A stretch of 17,166 nucleotides of DNA from contig UROO01000035.1 in NCBI GenBank assembly GCA_900549555.1, positions 1-17,166 of the forward strand, read 5' to 3'. Shown here one piece after another: positions 6,891 through 13,178 of this stretch. Each line of letters starts with the position of its first letter. Position 1 is the stretch's first letter. The position numbers were made by a program, and so were the translations under genes. The notes under the pieces were generated by a model. The model saw only the letters and a list, made by a program, of their open reading frames with translations, was not told the DNA's origin and searched no databases. The stretch comes from an uncultured Collinsella sp. Its GTDB lineage: Bacteria > Actinomycetota > Coriobacteriia > Coriobacteriales > Coriobacteriaceae.

Positions 6891-7061
6891 ATTCCGCCCC
6901 CCGCGGAGCAACTGGGTGAACCGTCGCGTTTATTTAGGGAGCCCACACAGTCGTACCTAGTACAGGTATCCTTCGTTGTTAAGGACGCTGGAACAGTCGA
7001 TGAGGGCACCCACCTGTTTTAGGTGGGTTCATTTTCGTAACGTGGGGGGTGGTTTTCTTTT
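6891..7061 (+). ncRNA. ssrS: Probable 6S RNA
   Basis: A noncoding stretch of about 170 bases with the architecture of 6S RNA, the RNA that binds sigma-A RNA polymerase by mimicking an open promoter. The ends form a 12-bp closing stem, CCGCCCCCCGCG (6894-6905) with CGTGGGGGGTGG (7041-7052), followed by TTTTCTTTT, which also acts as an intrinsic terminator. Inside are TACCT/AGGTA (about 6954-6968), TCCTT/AAGGA (about 6969-6985) and a perfect ACCCACCT/AGGTGGGT hairpin (7008-7028) preceded by GAGGGC. The GGGCACCCACCT...AGGTGGGTTC segment resembles the 3' arm of Gram-positive 6S RNAs as I remember them. No reading frame fits. A covariance-model search would settle it; another structured small RNA is the alternative. 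Confidence 0.65.
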
Positions 7062-7267
7062 GCCTAAAATCGACATTGCAAATCCTGCCAAGATCTCCAA
7101 AAGGCACCAGGCAGAACCTCACCATCACTCGAATATCTGGTAAGCACGTGATTATCGCCCCGTGCAATTCCTCACACCCTCCTTGGTCGAGTATCATGAA
7201 TCAGCTATACCCTTTGCGGCGTGGCACCCTTTGACCTTTCCTTCGACGCTTGGCGGTTTATCGATTC
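7062..7267 (+). promoter_or_regulatory. Upstream region of the glycan transferase gene with a weak candidate promoter
   Basis: About 200 bases without a gene. TTGGTC (7183-7188), a 17-bp spacer and TATACC (7206-7211) form a passable promoter about 50 bases before the ATG. I see no recognisable riboswitch or operator in the rest. Confidence 0.3.
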
Positions 7268-8467
7268 ATGGTTTCCTCCACGAGCTTCATACCGTACCTT
7301 TGCGTGGCGGTCGCGGCTTTTATCACGACCTTTCTTACGGTGCCCCTGGTCAAGCGCCTGGCAATCAAGCTCGACGCCGTCGACTATCCTTCCAAGCGCC
7401 GTATCAACACTAAGCCCATCCCGCGCATGGGCGGCACGGCGGTCTTTTTGGGCCTCGTCGTCGCCTGCACCGTACAGATCCTAGGCACCTGGTACTTGGG
7501 CTGGCCGCCCGTTTTGGTGCCCCACCCCCGTCTGCACATCAGCTACCCCATACTTGCGCTTTCTTTTACCGTCATCTTTGCGACCGGCGCCATCGACGAC
7601 GTCCTCCAGCTCAAGCCCAAGCAAAAGCTGGCCGGACAAGTCCTCGCCGCGCTTATCGCCTGTATCGGCGGCCTAAAAATCGGCGTCATCGTCAACCCGT
7701 TTGCCCCCGGCGAGATCATGCTCGGCTGGCTCGCTTACCCCATCACCGTGGTCTACCTGGTGGCGTTCACCAACATTATCAACCTCATCGACGGCCTTGA
7801 CGGCCTGGCGACGGGTATCTGTGGCATCGCATCGTTCACGATGTTCTCGATGGCCGTTCTCTCGGGCCGCATCGATGCCGCCGCGCTCTCCATCGCGTTG
7901 TTTGGCGCCTGCTTGGCCTTTTTGCGGTACAACTTCAACCCCGCGAGTATCTTCTTGGGCGACTCGGGTTCGCTGCTGCTGGGCTTTGCGCTCGGCTCCA
8001 TATCGCTGCTCAACGTGAGCCGCACCGCCGCGCTCACATCGCTCATCATCCCGCTCATCGTGGCCGGCGTGCCCATCATCGACACGTTTAGCGCCATCGT
8101 ACGCCGCAAGCGCGCCCACATTAGCATTGGGCAGGCCGACAAGGGCCACATTCACCACCGCCTGATTCAAGAGGGTTACAACCAAAAGCAGGCCGTGCTG
8201 CTCATCTACGCCTGGTGCATCATGCTTTCGGCCGGCGCCGCCGCCATCAATCAGGTCGAGGTTCCCATGCGCGTGCTCATCTTTACCGTGCTCGCCATTG
8301 GCTCGGCGGCCTTCGCCAAGCACCTGCACCTGTTTGAGCCCGTGCTGCGCCACCATTACAACAAGCGCACGCACGAAGACGAGCTGGTAACCCCCGACGA
8401 CCCCGCCTTTAAGCAGGAGGAGCAGGCAGCCGAGGAACGTAAGGAAGAGCGCCACCACAAGCTCTAG
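7268..8467 (+). CDS. Undecaprenyl-phosphate sugar-1-phosphate transferase, TagO/WecA type
   Basis: A 399-residue polytopic membrane enzyme of the MraY/WecA/TagO superfamily. It is predicted to move GlcNAc-1-phosphate (or a related sugar phosphate) from a UDP-sugar to undecaprenyl phosphate, starting a cell-wall glycan. ATG 7268 is chosen over an in-frame TTG at 7250 that has no ribosome site; a GGCGG at 7252-7256 is a poor, distant one. Seen: PRMGG (52-56), the metal-binding DD in GAIDDVLQLK (110-111), NLIDGLDGLATG (172-183), FLGDSGSLLLG (229-239), and the HIHHRL motif (294-299) that separates TagO/WecA from MraY. Around ten or eleven hydrophobic segments are apparent. The C-terminal 35 residues are charged and cytoplasmic. 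The window also encodes a flippase, but 6.7 kb away, so a shared pathway is only a possibility. Confidence 0.9.
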   Translation: MVSSTSFIPYLCVAVAAFITTFLTVPLVKRLAIKLDAVDYPSKRRINTKPIPRMGGTAVFLGLVVACTVQILGTWYLGWPPVLVPHPRLHISYPILALSFTVIFATGAIDDVLQLKPKQKLAGQVLAALIACIGGLKIGVIVNPFAPGEIMLGWLAYPITVVYLVAFTNIINLIDGLDGLATGICGIASFTMFSMAVLSGRIDAAALSIALFGACLAFLRYNFNPASIFLGDSGSLLLGFALGSISLLNVSRTAALTSLIIPLIVAGVPIIDTFSAIVRRKRAHISIGQADKGHIHHRLIQEGYNQKQAVLLIYAWCIMLSAGAAAINQVEVPMRVLIFTVLAIGSAAFAKHLHLFEPVLRHHYNKRTHEDELVTPDDPAFKQEEQAAEERKEERHHKL

Positions 8468-8626
8468 GGTAAGCTGCCGAGGATGTGCCTAGGCACCGTT
8501 GGCCAAGCGCAGCCGCGCCGCACCCATCGCCCAAGCCGCCTCTCTCCCGCCCCTCTCCTGCTAACACCCCGCCCCTCCAATAAACGCGTTATCATCTTGA
8601 CCCATGAACATACGTTAGGAGCAATC

Positions 8627-9676
8627 ATGCCAAACGAGAACAGCTACGAAGTCGCGCTGCAAAAGAGCAACGCCATTCGCGAGGGCCTGGCCAAGACGCC
8701 CGAGAAGTTCACCATGCTTACCGGTGACCGCCCCACCGGCCGTCTGCACCTGGGCCACTACTTTGGCACCCTCAAGGGCCGCGTTGAGTTGCAGAACATG
8801 GGTGCCAAGACCAACGTGCTCATCGCCGACTACCAGGTCATCACCGACCGCGACACCACCGAGCACATCCAGGACAACGTGTACAACATGGTCATGGACT
8901 ACCTTGCCTGCGGTATCGACCCCGACAAGACCATGATCTACGCGCACTCCGCCGTGCCCGCCGCCAACCAGCTCATGCTGCCGTTCCTGTCGCTGGTGTC
9001 CGAGGCCGAGCTGGCGCGCAACCCCACGGTTAAGGCCGAGATGGAGGCCTCGGGCCATGAGCTTACCGGCCTTCTGCTCACCTACCCGGTGCACCAGGCC
9101 TGCGACATCCTGTTCTGCAAGGGCAACGTGGTGCCGGTCGGTCGCGACCAGCTGCCGCACATCGAGCTCACCCGCACCATCGCCCGCCGCTTTAACAACC
9201 GCTACGGCAAGGTGTTCCCCGAGGTCGAGGCGCTGCTGTCCGAGACCCCGCTGCTGCCCGGCCTGGACGGCCGCAAGATGAGCAAGAGCTACGGCAACGC
9301 CATCAATATCTCGATGACTGCCGAGGAGACGGCCAAGCGCATCAAGAAGAGTCAGACCGACTCCGAGCGCATGATCACGTTCGATCCCGAGAACCGTCCC
9401 GGCGTGTCCGGCCTGCTTTCGACGGCCGCCATCTGCACCGGCCGTTCCGAGGTTGAGATTGCCGAGGAGATTGGCATGGGCGGCTCCGGCCAGCTCAAGA
9501 AGTACGTGACCGAGGCTGTCAACGAGTACTTCGCACCGATCCGCGAACGTCGCCAGCGCTATGAGAACGATCTGGACTATGTGAAGGACGTACTGCACGA
9601 GGGCAACCGCCGTGCCAACGAGATCGCCGAGCAGACCCTGGCCGAGGTTCGGGACGCCATGGGCATGTTGTACTAG
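8627..9676 (+). CDS. trpS: Tryptophanyl-tRNA synthetase
   Basis: A 349-residue class I aminoacyl-tRNA synthetase that charges tRNA-Trp in the cytoplasm. ATG 8627 follows AGGAGC at 8617-8622; the longer in-frame upstream extension is proline-rich and lacks a ribosome site. Seen: the TGDRPTGRLHLGHYFG block (32-47) with the HIGH-type signature HLGH at 41-44, and KMSKS at 217-221 in LDGRKMSKSYGN. Typical Rossmann and C-terminal helical regions run to the usual family length. The N-terminal block resembles the Firmicutes-style TrpRS. The upstream 159 bases show no T-box or leader peptide that I can support, only a GTGCCTAGGCAC palindrome at 8485-8496. A strong terminator follows the gene. Confidence 0.95.
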   Translation: MPNENSYEVALQKSNAIREGLAKTPEKFTMLTGDRPTGRLHLGHYFGTLKGRVELQNMGAKTNVLIADYQVITDRDTTEHIQDNVYNMVMDYLACGIDPDKTMIYAHSAVPAANQLMLPFLSLVSEAELARNPTVKAEMEASGHELTGLLLTYPVHQACDILFCKGNVVPVGRDQLPHIELTRTIARRFNNRYGKVFPEVEALLSETPLLPGLDGRKMSKSYGNAINISMTAEETAKRIKKSQTDSERMITFDPENRPGVSGLLSTAAICTGRSEVEIAEEIGMGGSGQLKKYVTEAVNEYFAPIRERRQRYENDLDYVKDVLHEGNRRANEIAEQTLAEVRDAMGMLY

Positions 9677-9711
9677 ACCGATCTGCTGGCTAGAACTTTC
9701 GATTGCTTTTG

Positions 9712-9739
9712 GGCGGGCGCCACGGCGTCCGCCTTTTTT
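9712..9739 (+). terminator. Intrinsic terminator of trpS
   Basis: GGCGGGCG (9712-9719) pairs with CGTCCGCC (9726-9733, one G-U) and is followed by six T. It lies 36 bases after the trpS stop. Confidence 0.88.
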
Positions 9740-10002
9740 GGTGCCCGACCGGCTCGGCTCTACCCATTGCACTCCCCCGACAAACGGAAACGGGCCCGCT
9801 GACAGAAAGTTGCCAGCGGGCCCGTTCCCGAAGTACACCGTTGAATCGCACAGAGGGGAGGAATGCGAATCAAACTCAACAGGGCAGGCTTTTTCATCGC
9901 CTATTGCCCGCTCCGTTGCTGAATACAATATAGTTCACCGTGGTTTACTTTCTGACGGCAAAGTACGCCCTCACACCTTCTCCATAAGTTAGCCACGGTA
10001 AA
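9740..10002. other. Non-coding gap after trpS with two inverted repeats
   Basis: No credible gene. A GC-rich palindrome has arms GGAAACGGGCCCGCTG (9786-9801) and CAGCGGGCCCGTTCC (9814-9828), complementary apart from one extra A, without a T-run. A second inverted repeat pairs ACCGTGG (9937-9943) with CCACGGT (9993-9999), with further partial matches around them. The only small frame with a purine-rich leader, ATG 9862 (MRIKLNRAGFF...), ends after 19 codons and is unsupported. Confidence 0.6.
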
Positions 10003-10046
10003 CCTACCAAAAAGGGACAGGTTTATTTTGGCAGGTTTTATCTGGG
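10003..10046. repeat. Left arm of a 44-bp inverted repeat flanking the MGMT-domain gene
   Basis: It matches the reverse complement of 10590-10633 at 43 of 44 positions. The arm is itself a hairpin: CCTACCAAAA pairs with TTTTGGCAGG around a loop with the GGGACAGG core, followed by TTTTATCTGGG. Confidence 0.92.
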
Positions 10047-10069
10047 GAAATGTCAACGATAACGGCGTT

Positions 10070-10102
10070 CCACCACGATGGGAGCAGACACCTTTGTGGT
10101 GG
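10070..10102. repeat. Degenerate CCACCAC-type hairpin repeat
   Basis: CCACCAC (10070-10076) and GTGGTGG (10096-10102) bound an interior GATGGGAGCAGACACCTTT. It is an altered copy of the elements at 12169 and 13125; the left arm and core have diverged. It lies 20 bases beyond the stop of the MGMT-domain gene. Confidence 0.65.
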
Positions 10103-10122
10103 CTTTGGCCACGGCAGAGCTA

Positions 10123-10443
10123 TTAGAGTCCGGCAGTCCAGCGACAGGTGCCCAAATCGACGTGCATGGGATCGGTAAACGTCACGCCCTCCCCCATCAA
10201 GAGCTCACGCTGAGCATCGGGGCCGCCAAAGGCGAAGCCCTCACAGATACGACCGTCGGCAAACACCACGCGGTGGCAGGGAATTTGGCCAGGGCGGGGG
10301 TTGCTATGCAGCGCATAGCCCACATAGCGCGCGCTCCGCGGACGACCGGCGAGCAGCGCCACCTGACCGTACGTGGCGACCATCCCCTCGGGAATCTGCT
10401 CGACCACCTCGTACACCCGCTCAAAAAAGCCCTCAGATGCCAT
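10123..10443 (-). CDS. Short MGMT-domain DNA-binding protein with active-site cysteine
   Basis: 106 residues from ATG 10443, with GGAAAGGGG upstream. The whole protein is the C-terminal domain of O6-alkylguanine-DNA alkyltransferases. It has a winged-helix DNA-binding part with VATYGQVALLAG (22-33), the RPRSARYVGYALHSNP stretch (34-49, the arginine-finger region), and the IPCHRVV active site with Cys56. True Ogt/Ada proteins add an N-terminal ribonuclease-like domain that is absent here. Alkyltransferase-like proteins (Atl) are this short but usually have Trp for the Cys. It therefore combines Atl length with a catalytic cysteine. It may repair alkylated guanine or only flag lesions for excision repair. 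The gene stands alone on the minus strand inside a 44-bp inverted repeat. Confidence 0.85.
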   Translation of the reverse strand: MASEGFFERVYEVVEQIPEGMVATYGQVALLAGRPRSARYVGYALHSNPRPGQIPCHRVVFADGRICEGFAFGGPDAQRELLMGEGVTFTDPMHVDLGTCRWTAGL

Positions 10444-10476
10444 CGCCTACCCCTTTCCGCCCGCAACAGCATAAAG

Positions 10477-10516
10477 CAAATGACCCCTCGGGGGCGGCGA
10501 GGCTGCAGATCATTTG
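10477..10516. repeat. Palindromic repeat with CAAATGA/TCATTTG arms
   Basis: The outer arms CAAATGA (10477-10483) and TCATTTG (10510-10516) enclose an inner stem CCTCG/CGAGG (10486-10501). It lies 33 bases upstream of the MGMT-domain start codon. It lacks the GGGAC core of the other elements but has the same size and hairpin plan. Confidence 0.55.
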
Positions 10517-10589
10517 TGGCCTCCGTGCGGCCGATGGTCCGCAACCCCGCCGTCGCCGAGGGATCACATGGCATGGCAGGCAGTGTTTG

Positions 10590-10633
10590 CCCAGATAAAA
10601 CCTGCCAAAATAAACCTGTCCCTTTTTGGCAGG
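10590..10633. repeat. Right arm of the 44-bp inverted repeat, at the 3' end of degV
   Basis: It is the reverse complement of 10003-10046 with one mismatch. On the minus strand it reads CCTGCCAAAAAGGGACAGG and closes with TTTTGGCAGG, so this arm has a perfect 10-bp internal stem. It lies four bases past the degV stop codon. Confidence 0.92.
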
Positions 10634-10637
10634 TAAG

Positions 10638-11492
10638 CTAGTTGGCGGGGCGGAAGAAGGCTACGGCTACGGCGCCGGGGCCTACGTGGGTGCCGATGGT
10701 AGCGCCAATGGTATGGATGGGCAGATCGCCCTCGGCGTGGCCGGCCCACAGCGCGGCGCTGTCCTCGATGTACTTCTTGAGCACAGCGTCCGAAAGGCCC
10801 GTATAGCCGAGCGGCAGCGGCATGGAAAAGTCGACGCCGCCCGCCTTTTCGACCTTCTGGTTGAGCAGGTTACGGCCGTTCTTGGAGCCACGAGCCTTGC
10901 CCAGCTGCACGATCAGGCCGTCCTCGGCGGCCACCACGGGCTTAACGTTGAGCAGCGTGCCCACAGCGCCCGCAGCGGCAGACAAGCGACCGCCGCGCAC
11001 CAAGTACTCCAGCGTCTCGAGCAGGCCGATGACGACCACGCGGTCACGGACGGCCTCGACGGCCGCCGCGATCTCGGCAGCGCCACGGCCCTCGTCCACC
11101 AGACGCAGCGCATACTCAACCAGCACGCGCTCGCCCAGGGTGACGTTGTTGCTGTCCACAACGAACACGTCGCCGCCCGGCGCCTCGGCAAGCGCGGTAC
11201 GGGCACTCTGATTGGTGCCCGAAAGCTTGGCGCCCACGGTAATAATCACCGCCTCGTCGCCGGCCTCACGCGCCTCGGCAATCGCCTGCGAAAACGCATA
11301 CGGGTTGACCTGGCCGGTCTTGGGCAGCTCATCGCGCTCCACGAGCATCTCGTAAAAGCGCTGGTGATCGATGTCGACGCCATCCATGTACACATCGGTG
11401 CCAAAGGTGACGGACAGCGGCAAAACACGCAGAGCGGGGTGCTCCGCCGGCGACATATCGCTTGCGGAATCGGTAATAATGCGGACGGACAT
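10638..11492 (-). CDS. DegV family fatty-acid-binding protein
   Basis: 284 residues from ATG 11492, six bases after AGAAAGGA. DegV (FakB-type) proteins bind a fatty acid for phosphorylation by the kinase FakA, feeding phospholipid synthesis. Seen in order: IITDSASDMS (5-14), LPLSVTFG (24-31), GQVNPY (60-65), ITVGAKLSGTNQSA (84-97), VVDSNNVTLG (111-120), LLETLEYLVRGGRLS (157-171) and GTHVGPGAVAVAFF (267-280). All are hallmarks of the two-domain DegV fold at full length. A lipid substrate is known for some members; which fatty acid this one binds, if any, is not visible. It follows the marR gene by 119 bp on the same strand. Its stop codon is directly followed by one arm of the 44-bp inverted repeat. 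Confidence 0.92.
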   Translation of the reverse strand: MSVRIITDSASDMSPAEHPALRVLPLSVTFGTDVYMDGVDIDHQRFYEMLVERDELPKTGQVNPYAFSQAIAEAREAGDEAVIITVGAKLSGTNQSARTALAEAPGGDVFVVDSNNVTLGERVLVEYALRLVDEGRGAAEIAAAVEAVRDRVVVIGLLETLEYLVRGGRLSAAAGAVGTLLNVKPVVAAEDGLIVQLGKARGSKNGRNLLNQKVEKAGGVDFSMPLPLGYTGLSDAVLKKYIEDSAALWAGHAEGDLPIHTIGATIGTHVGPGAVAVAFFRPAN

Positions 11493-11611
11493 AACAAATC
11501 CTTTCTTGCGCAGGTCTCGCGCGGGGAATTTAGACAGCATTGCCCCGGCACGGTATACGCGCTCAAACGGGACTATGCAGTTGTTAATGGGAAGCAAATG
11601 CCTTGGCGGCC

Positions 11612-12061
11612 TTAGATCTCGCGCAGGGTGTTGAGAATCGTACGCAGCGACGCATACATCTGCTCGCGCTGCTCCACGCCCATGGCCTTACCGGTGGTGT
11701 CGAGCACGTCGTGGATGATACGGTCGGCCTCGTTCATGCTCTCGCCACCCAGCGTGGTCAGGCGAACCGGTGCGCGGTACTTGACGGCAGCATCGCCCGA
11801 GTCATCAACCTCGACAAAGCCGCCCTCCTCCAGGTGCGCCAGCGTGCGCGAAACGGCAGCGCGCGTCACGCCGGCCACGCGAGCCAGATCGGCGCCGGTC
11901 ATGCCGTCCTTGCTGCGCTCCAGGTAGTACAGGCACATAACGTCGGAGCCCTTGAGGCCCAGCCTTGCGCCCTCGGACGTCTTGATACGCTGAATCTCCT
12001 TGTACAGCCCGCTAATCAGTCCGACAAAATCCTCGAAACGTGTCTCGTCGTTCTGCTGCAT
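11612..12061 (-). CDS. MarR family transcriptional regulator
   Basis: 149 residues from ATG 12061, with AAAGGCGG upstream. A winged helix-turn-helix is clear: LKGSDVMCLYYLERS (36-50), MTGADLARVAGVTRAAVSRTLAHLEEGGFVE (54-84, helix-turn-helix and recognition helix), and a wing around DDSGDAAVKYRAPVRLT. N- and C-terminal helices form the usual dimer interface. MarR proteins are dimeric repressors or activators, often released by small ligands. The nearest candidates for control are its own gene and degV, 119 bp downstream. FabT-type MarR proteins regulate fatty-acid genes in other bacteria, so a lipid link with the DegV neighbour is possible but unproven. Confidence 0.9.
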   Translation of the reverse strand: MQQNDETRFEDFVGLISGLYKEIQRIKTSEGARLGLKGSDVMCLYYLERSKDGMTGADLARVAGVTRAAVSRTLAHLEEGGFVEVDDSGDAAVKYRAPVRLTTLGGESMNEADRIIHDVLDTTGKAMGVEQREQMYASLRTILNTLREI

Positions 12062-12087
12062 GGGAGACGACCGCCTTTCGCTTGCAT

Positions 12088-12110
12088 GATGCTAACGGGT
12101 AAACATCTTA
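12088..12110 (-). promoter_or_regulatory. Candidate MarR-type operator overlapping a -10 element
   Basis: GATGCTAACGGGTAAACATC (12088-12107) is a 20-bp semi-palindrome with 7 of 10 symmetric positions. It overlaps TAAGAT (minus strand, 12110-12105), a possible -10 for marR. Size and position suit autoregulation, but no -35 is convincing. Confidence 0.3.
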
Positions 12111-12168
12111 GCCGTAGTCAGCGACTGCCGCCTCCACGCGACCCAATTGTTAACCTATCAACATAAAA

Positions 12169-12203
12169 ACCACCACAAAGGGGACAGGCACCTTTGTGGT
12201 GGT
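12169..12203. repeat. CCACCAC-type hairpin repeat with GGGGACAG core
   Basis: The perfect 13-bp arms are ACCACCACAAAGG and CCTTTGTGGTGGT, around GGACAGGCA. An outer pair AACCTAT (12152-12158) and ATAGGTT (12214-12220) nests around it. It begins 28 bases past the stop of the B3/B4-domain gene. Confidence 0.85.
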
Positions 12204-12231
12204 CTGGGGCATCAATAGGTTCTAGGCGCCG

Positions 12232-12951
12232 CTACAGCTCCACACAGGGATTGTCGCGGGTCACAAGCGTCTTAACGACAACCGTCGCTCCCAGATAGCG
12301 CTCGAGCAGCTCGGCCAAGCGATCGATGGCGGCCTGGCAATCCCCCATCCGCTCGGGCTCCACGCACTCAATCGCCAGAAATGCGTCCGCCGAATCGTCG
12401 GACAGCGCCGTGCGAACGCCATCGCGCCAGTTCCAGCAACGGCACACGGCGCCCGCATCATCGATATAAGCAAGCTCACCGGGCAGCGTCGGATCATCCG
12501 CCTCCTCGCCAAGTGGCAAGAACGCGTCGCCGCCGTCGGTCACCTTCAAGCGAAGGTCTCCCTCGATCGCATGCAGATCCTCGCCTCCCACGGGCAGCGC
12601 ATAGGTCAACGACACCGTGTTGTAAATATCCACCGCCGGTGTGATATGACCGACCGGCTTGCCCTTGAGCACGCGCTTGAGCAAGTTCTCGATCGAGCAG
12701 CGGGCGCCCTTTTTAGTCTTGAACAGCCGGTACGCGTCACGCCAAGCCTTCACCGGCGCGTTCTCGCTGATGGTATCGCTCGTCAGGTGACGCTCCGCAT
12801 CGATATTGGCGCGGTCGAGCAACGCGGCAATGACATCCACGTCCTCCTGGGGAATCTGAGCCGCGGGCTTCATGCCCTTTACGACCACGACGCCGACCGT
12901 CGCCTGTGGAAACAGCTCCCAAAACGAATTCTCGGCAACAAAGCCCTTCAT
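12232..12951 (-). CDS. B3/B4 tRNA-binding-domain protein
   Basis: 239 residues. ATG 12951 is chosen because AAGGGAG lies just upstream; an in-frame ATG at 12966 would put that ribosome site inside the coding sequence. The protein is a stand-alone B3/B4 domain, the fold found in the beta subunit of phenylalanyl-tRNA synthetase. Seen: KAWRDAYRLFKTKKGARCSI (68-87), then LLKRV and the VDIYNTVSLTYALPVGGEDL stretch (107-126). GDLRLKV (131-137), a LPLGE segment and GELAYIDDAG (158-167) follow, with CRCWNWRDGVRTAL (170-183) near the end. Free-standing members are suspected to edit mischarged tRNA or bind amino acids, but their role is not settled. It has its own promoter and a structured leader of roughly 135 bases. 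Confidence 0.85.
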   Translation of the reverse strand: MKGFVAENSFWELFPQATVGVVVVKGMKPAAQIPQEDVDVIAALLDRANIDAERHLTSDTISENAPVKAWRDAYRLFKTKKGARCSIENLLKRVLKGKPVGHITPAVDIYNTVSLTYALPVGGEDLHAIEGDLRLKVTDGGDAFLPLGEEADDPTLPGELAYIDDAGAVCRCWNWRDGVRTALSDDSADAFLAIECVEPERMGDCQAAIDRLAELLERYLGATVVVKTLVTRDNPCVEL

Positions 12952-12965
12952 ACGCTCTCCCTTCA

Positions 12966-13089
12966 TTGTGCGCGCCCGAGTGAGGGCGCCTAAACAAAAA
13001 GCGCCCTCACAGCGGCCACCTTCAAAGTCCTACGGTGCCGCCACAAGAGCGCTTGCGCTGCCCCCATCCGGAGAAGGGGGCGATATGTC
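12966..13089 (-). promoter_or_regulatory. Structured 5' leader of the B3/B4-domain gene
   Basis: The transcript from the promoter at 13096-13124 would carry about 135 untranslated bases rich in pairing. On the minus strand CCCCC/GGGGG comes first, then AGCGC/GCGCT. GCGGCACC pairs with GGTGGCCGC across GTAGGACTTTGAA. A perfect GTGAGGGCGC/GCGCCCTCAC hairpin (12981-13012) has a T-rich loop just before the ribosome site. It does not match a riboswitch class I can name. The last hairpin is not a normal terminator, because its T-run is in the loop. Confidence 0.45.
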
Positions 13090-13095
13090 AGGCGT

Positions 13096-13124
13096 ATTGT
13101 AACCTGAGTCATCCGCCCAAGCAA
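13096..13124 (-). promoter_or_regulatory. Promoter of the B3/B4-domain gene
   Basis: On the minus strand TTGCTT (13124-13119), a 17-bp spacer and TACAAT (13101-13096) make a good sigma-70-type promoter. Its -35 abuts the hairpin repeat at 13125, so the repeat lies immediately upstream. Confidence 0.62.
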
Positions 13125-13161
13125 AACCACCACAAAGGTAACTGTCCCCTTTGTGGTGGTT
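13125..13161. repeat. CCACCAC-type hairpin repeat, perfect arms
   Basis: The 14-bp arms AACCACCACAAAGG and CCTTTGTGGTGGTT are exact complements. On the minus strand the interior gives the core AAGGGGACAGTTACC. It begins 17 bases after the pckA stop codon and touches the -35 of the next gene's promoter. Confidence 0.88.
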
Positions 13162-13178
13162 ATGGACTTGCGGCGACG

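Noticed and set aside
9862..9921. Small gene starting ATG 9862 after a purine-rich stretch
   Set aside because: Only 19 codons, with the GGAGG one or two bases from the ATG, too close to function well; no recognisable peptide.
8615..9928. 437-codon minus-strand frame opposite trpS
   Set aside because: Antisense shadow of trpS; no ribosome site and no recognisable domain.
10003..10633. Insertion sequence
   Set aside because: There are inverted repeats, but the enclosed gene is an MGMT-domain protein, not a transposase, and I could not identify a target-site duplication.
12966..13089. T-box riboswitch upstream of the B3/B4-domain gene
   Set aside because: A GGCGGCACCG stretch is faintly reminiscent of the T-box sequence, but the consensus TGGNACCGCG, a specifier stem and a proper terminator are missing and the leader is too short.
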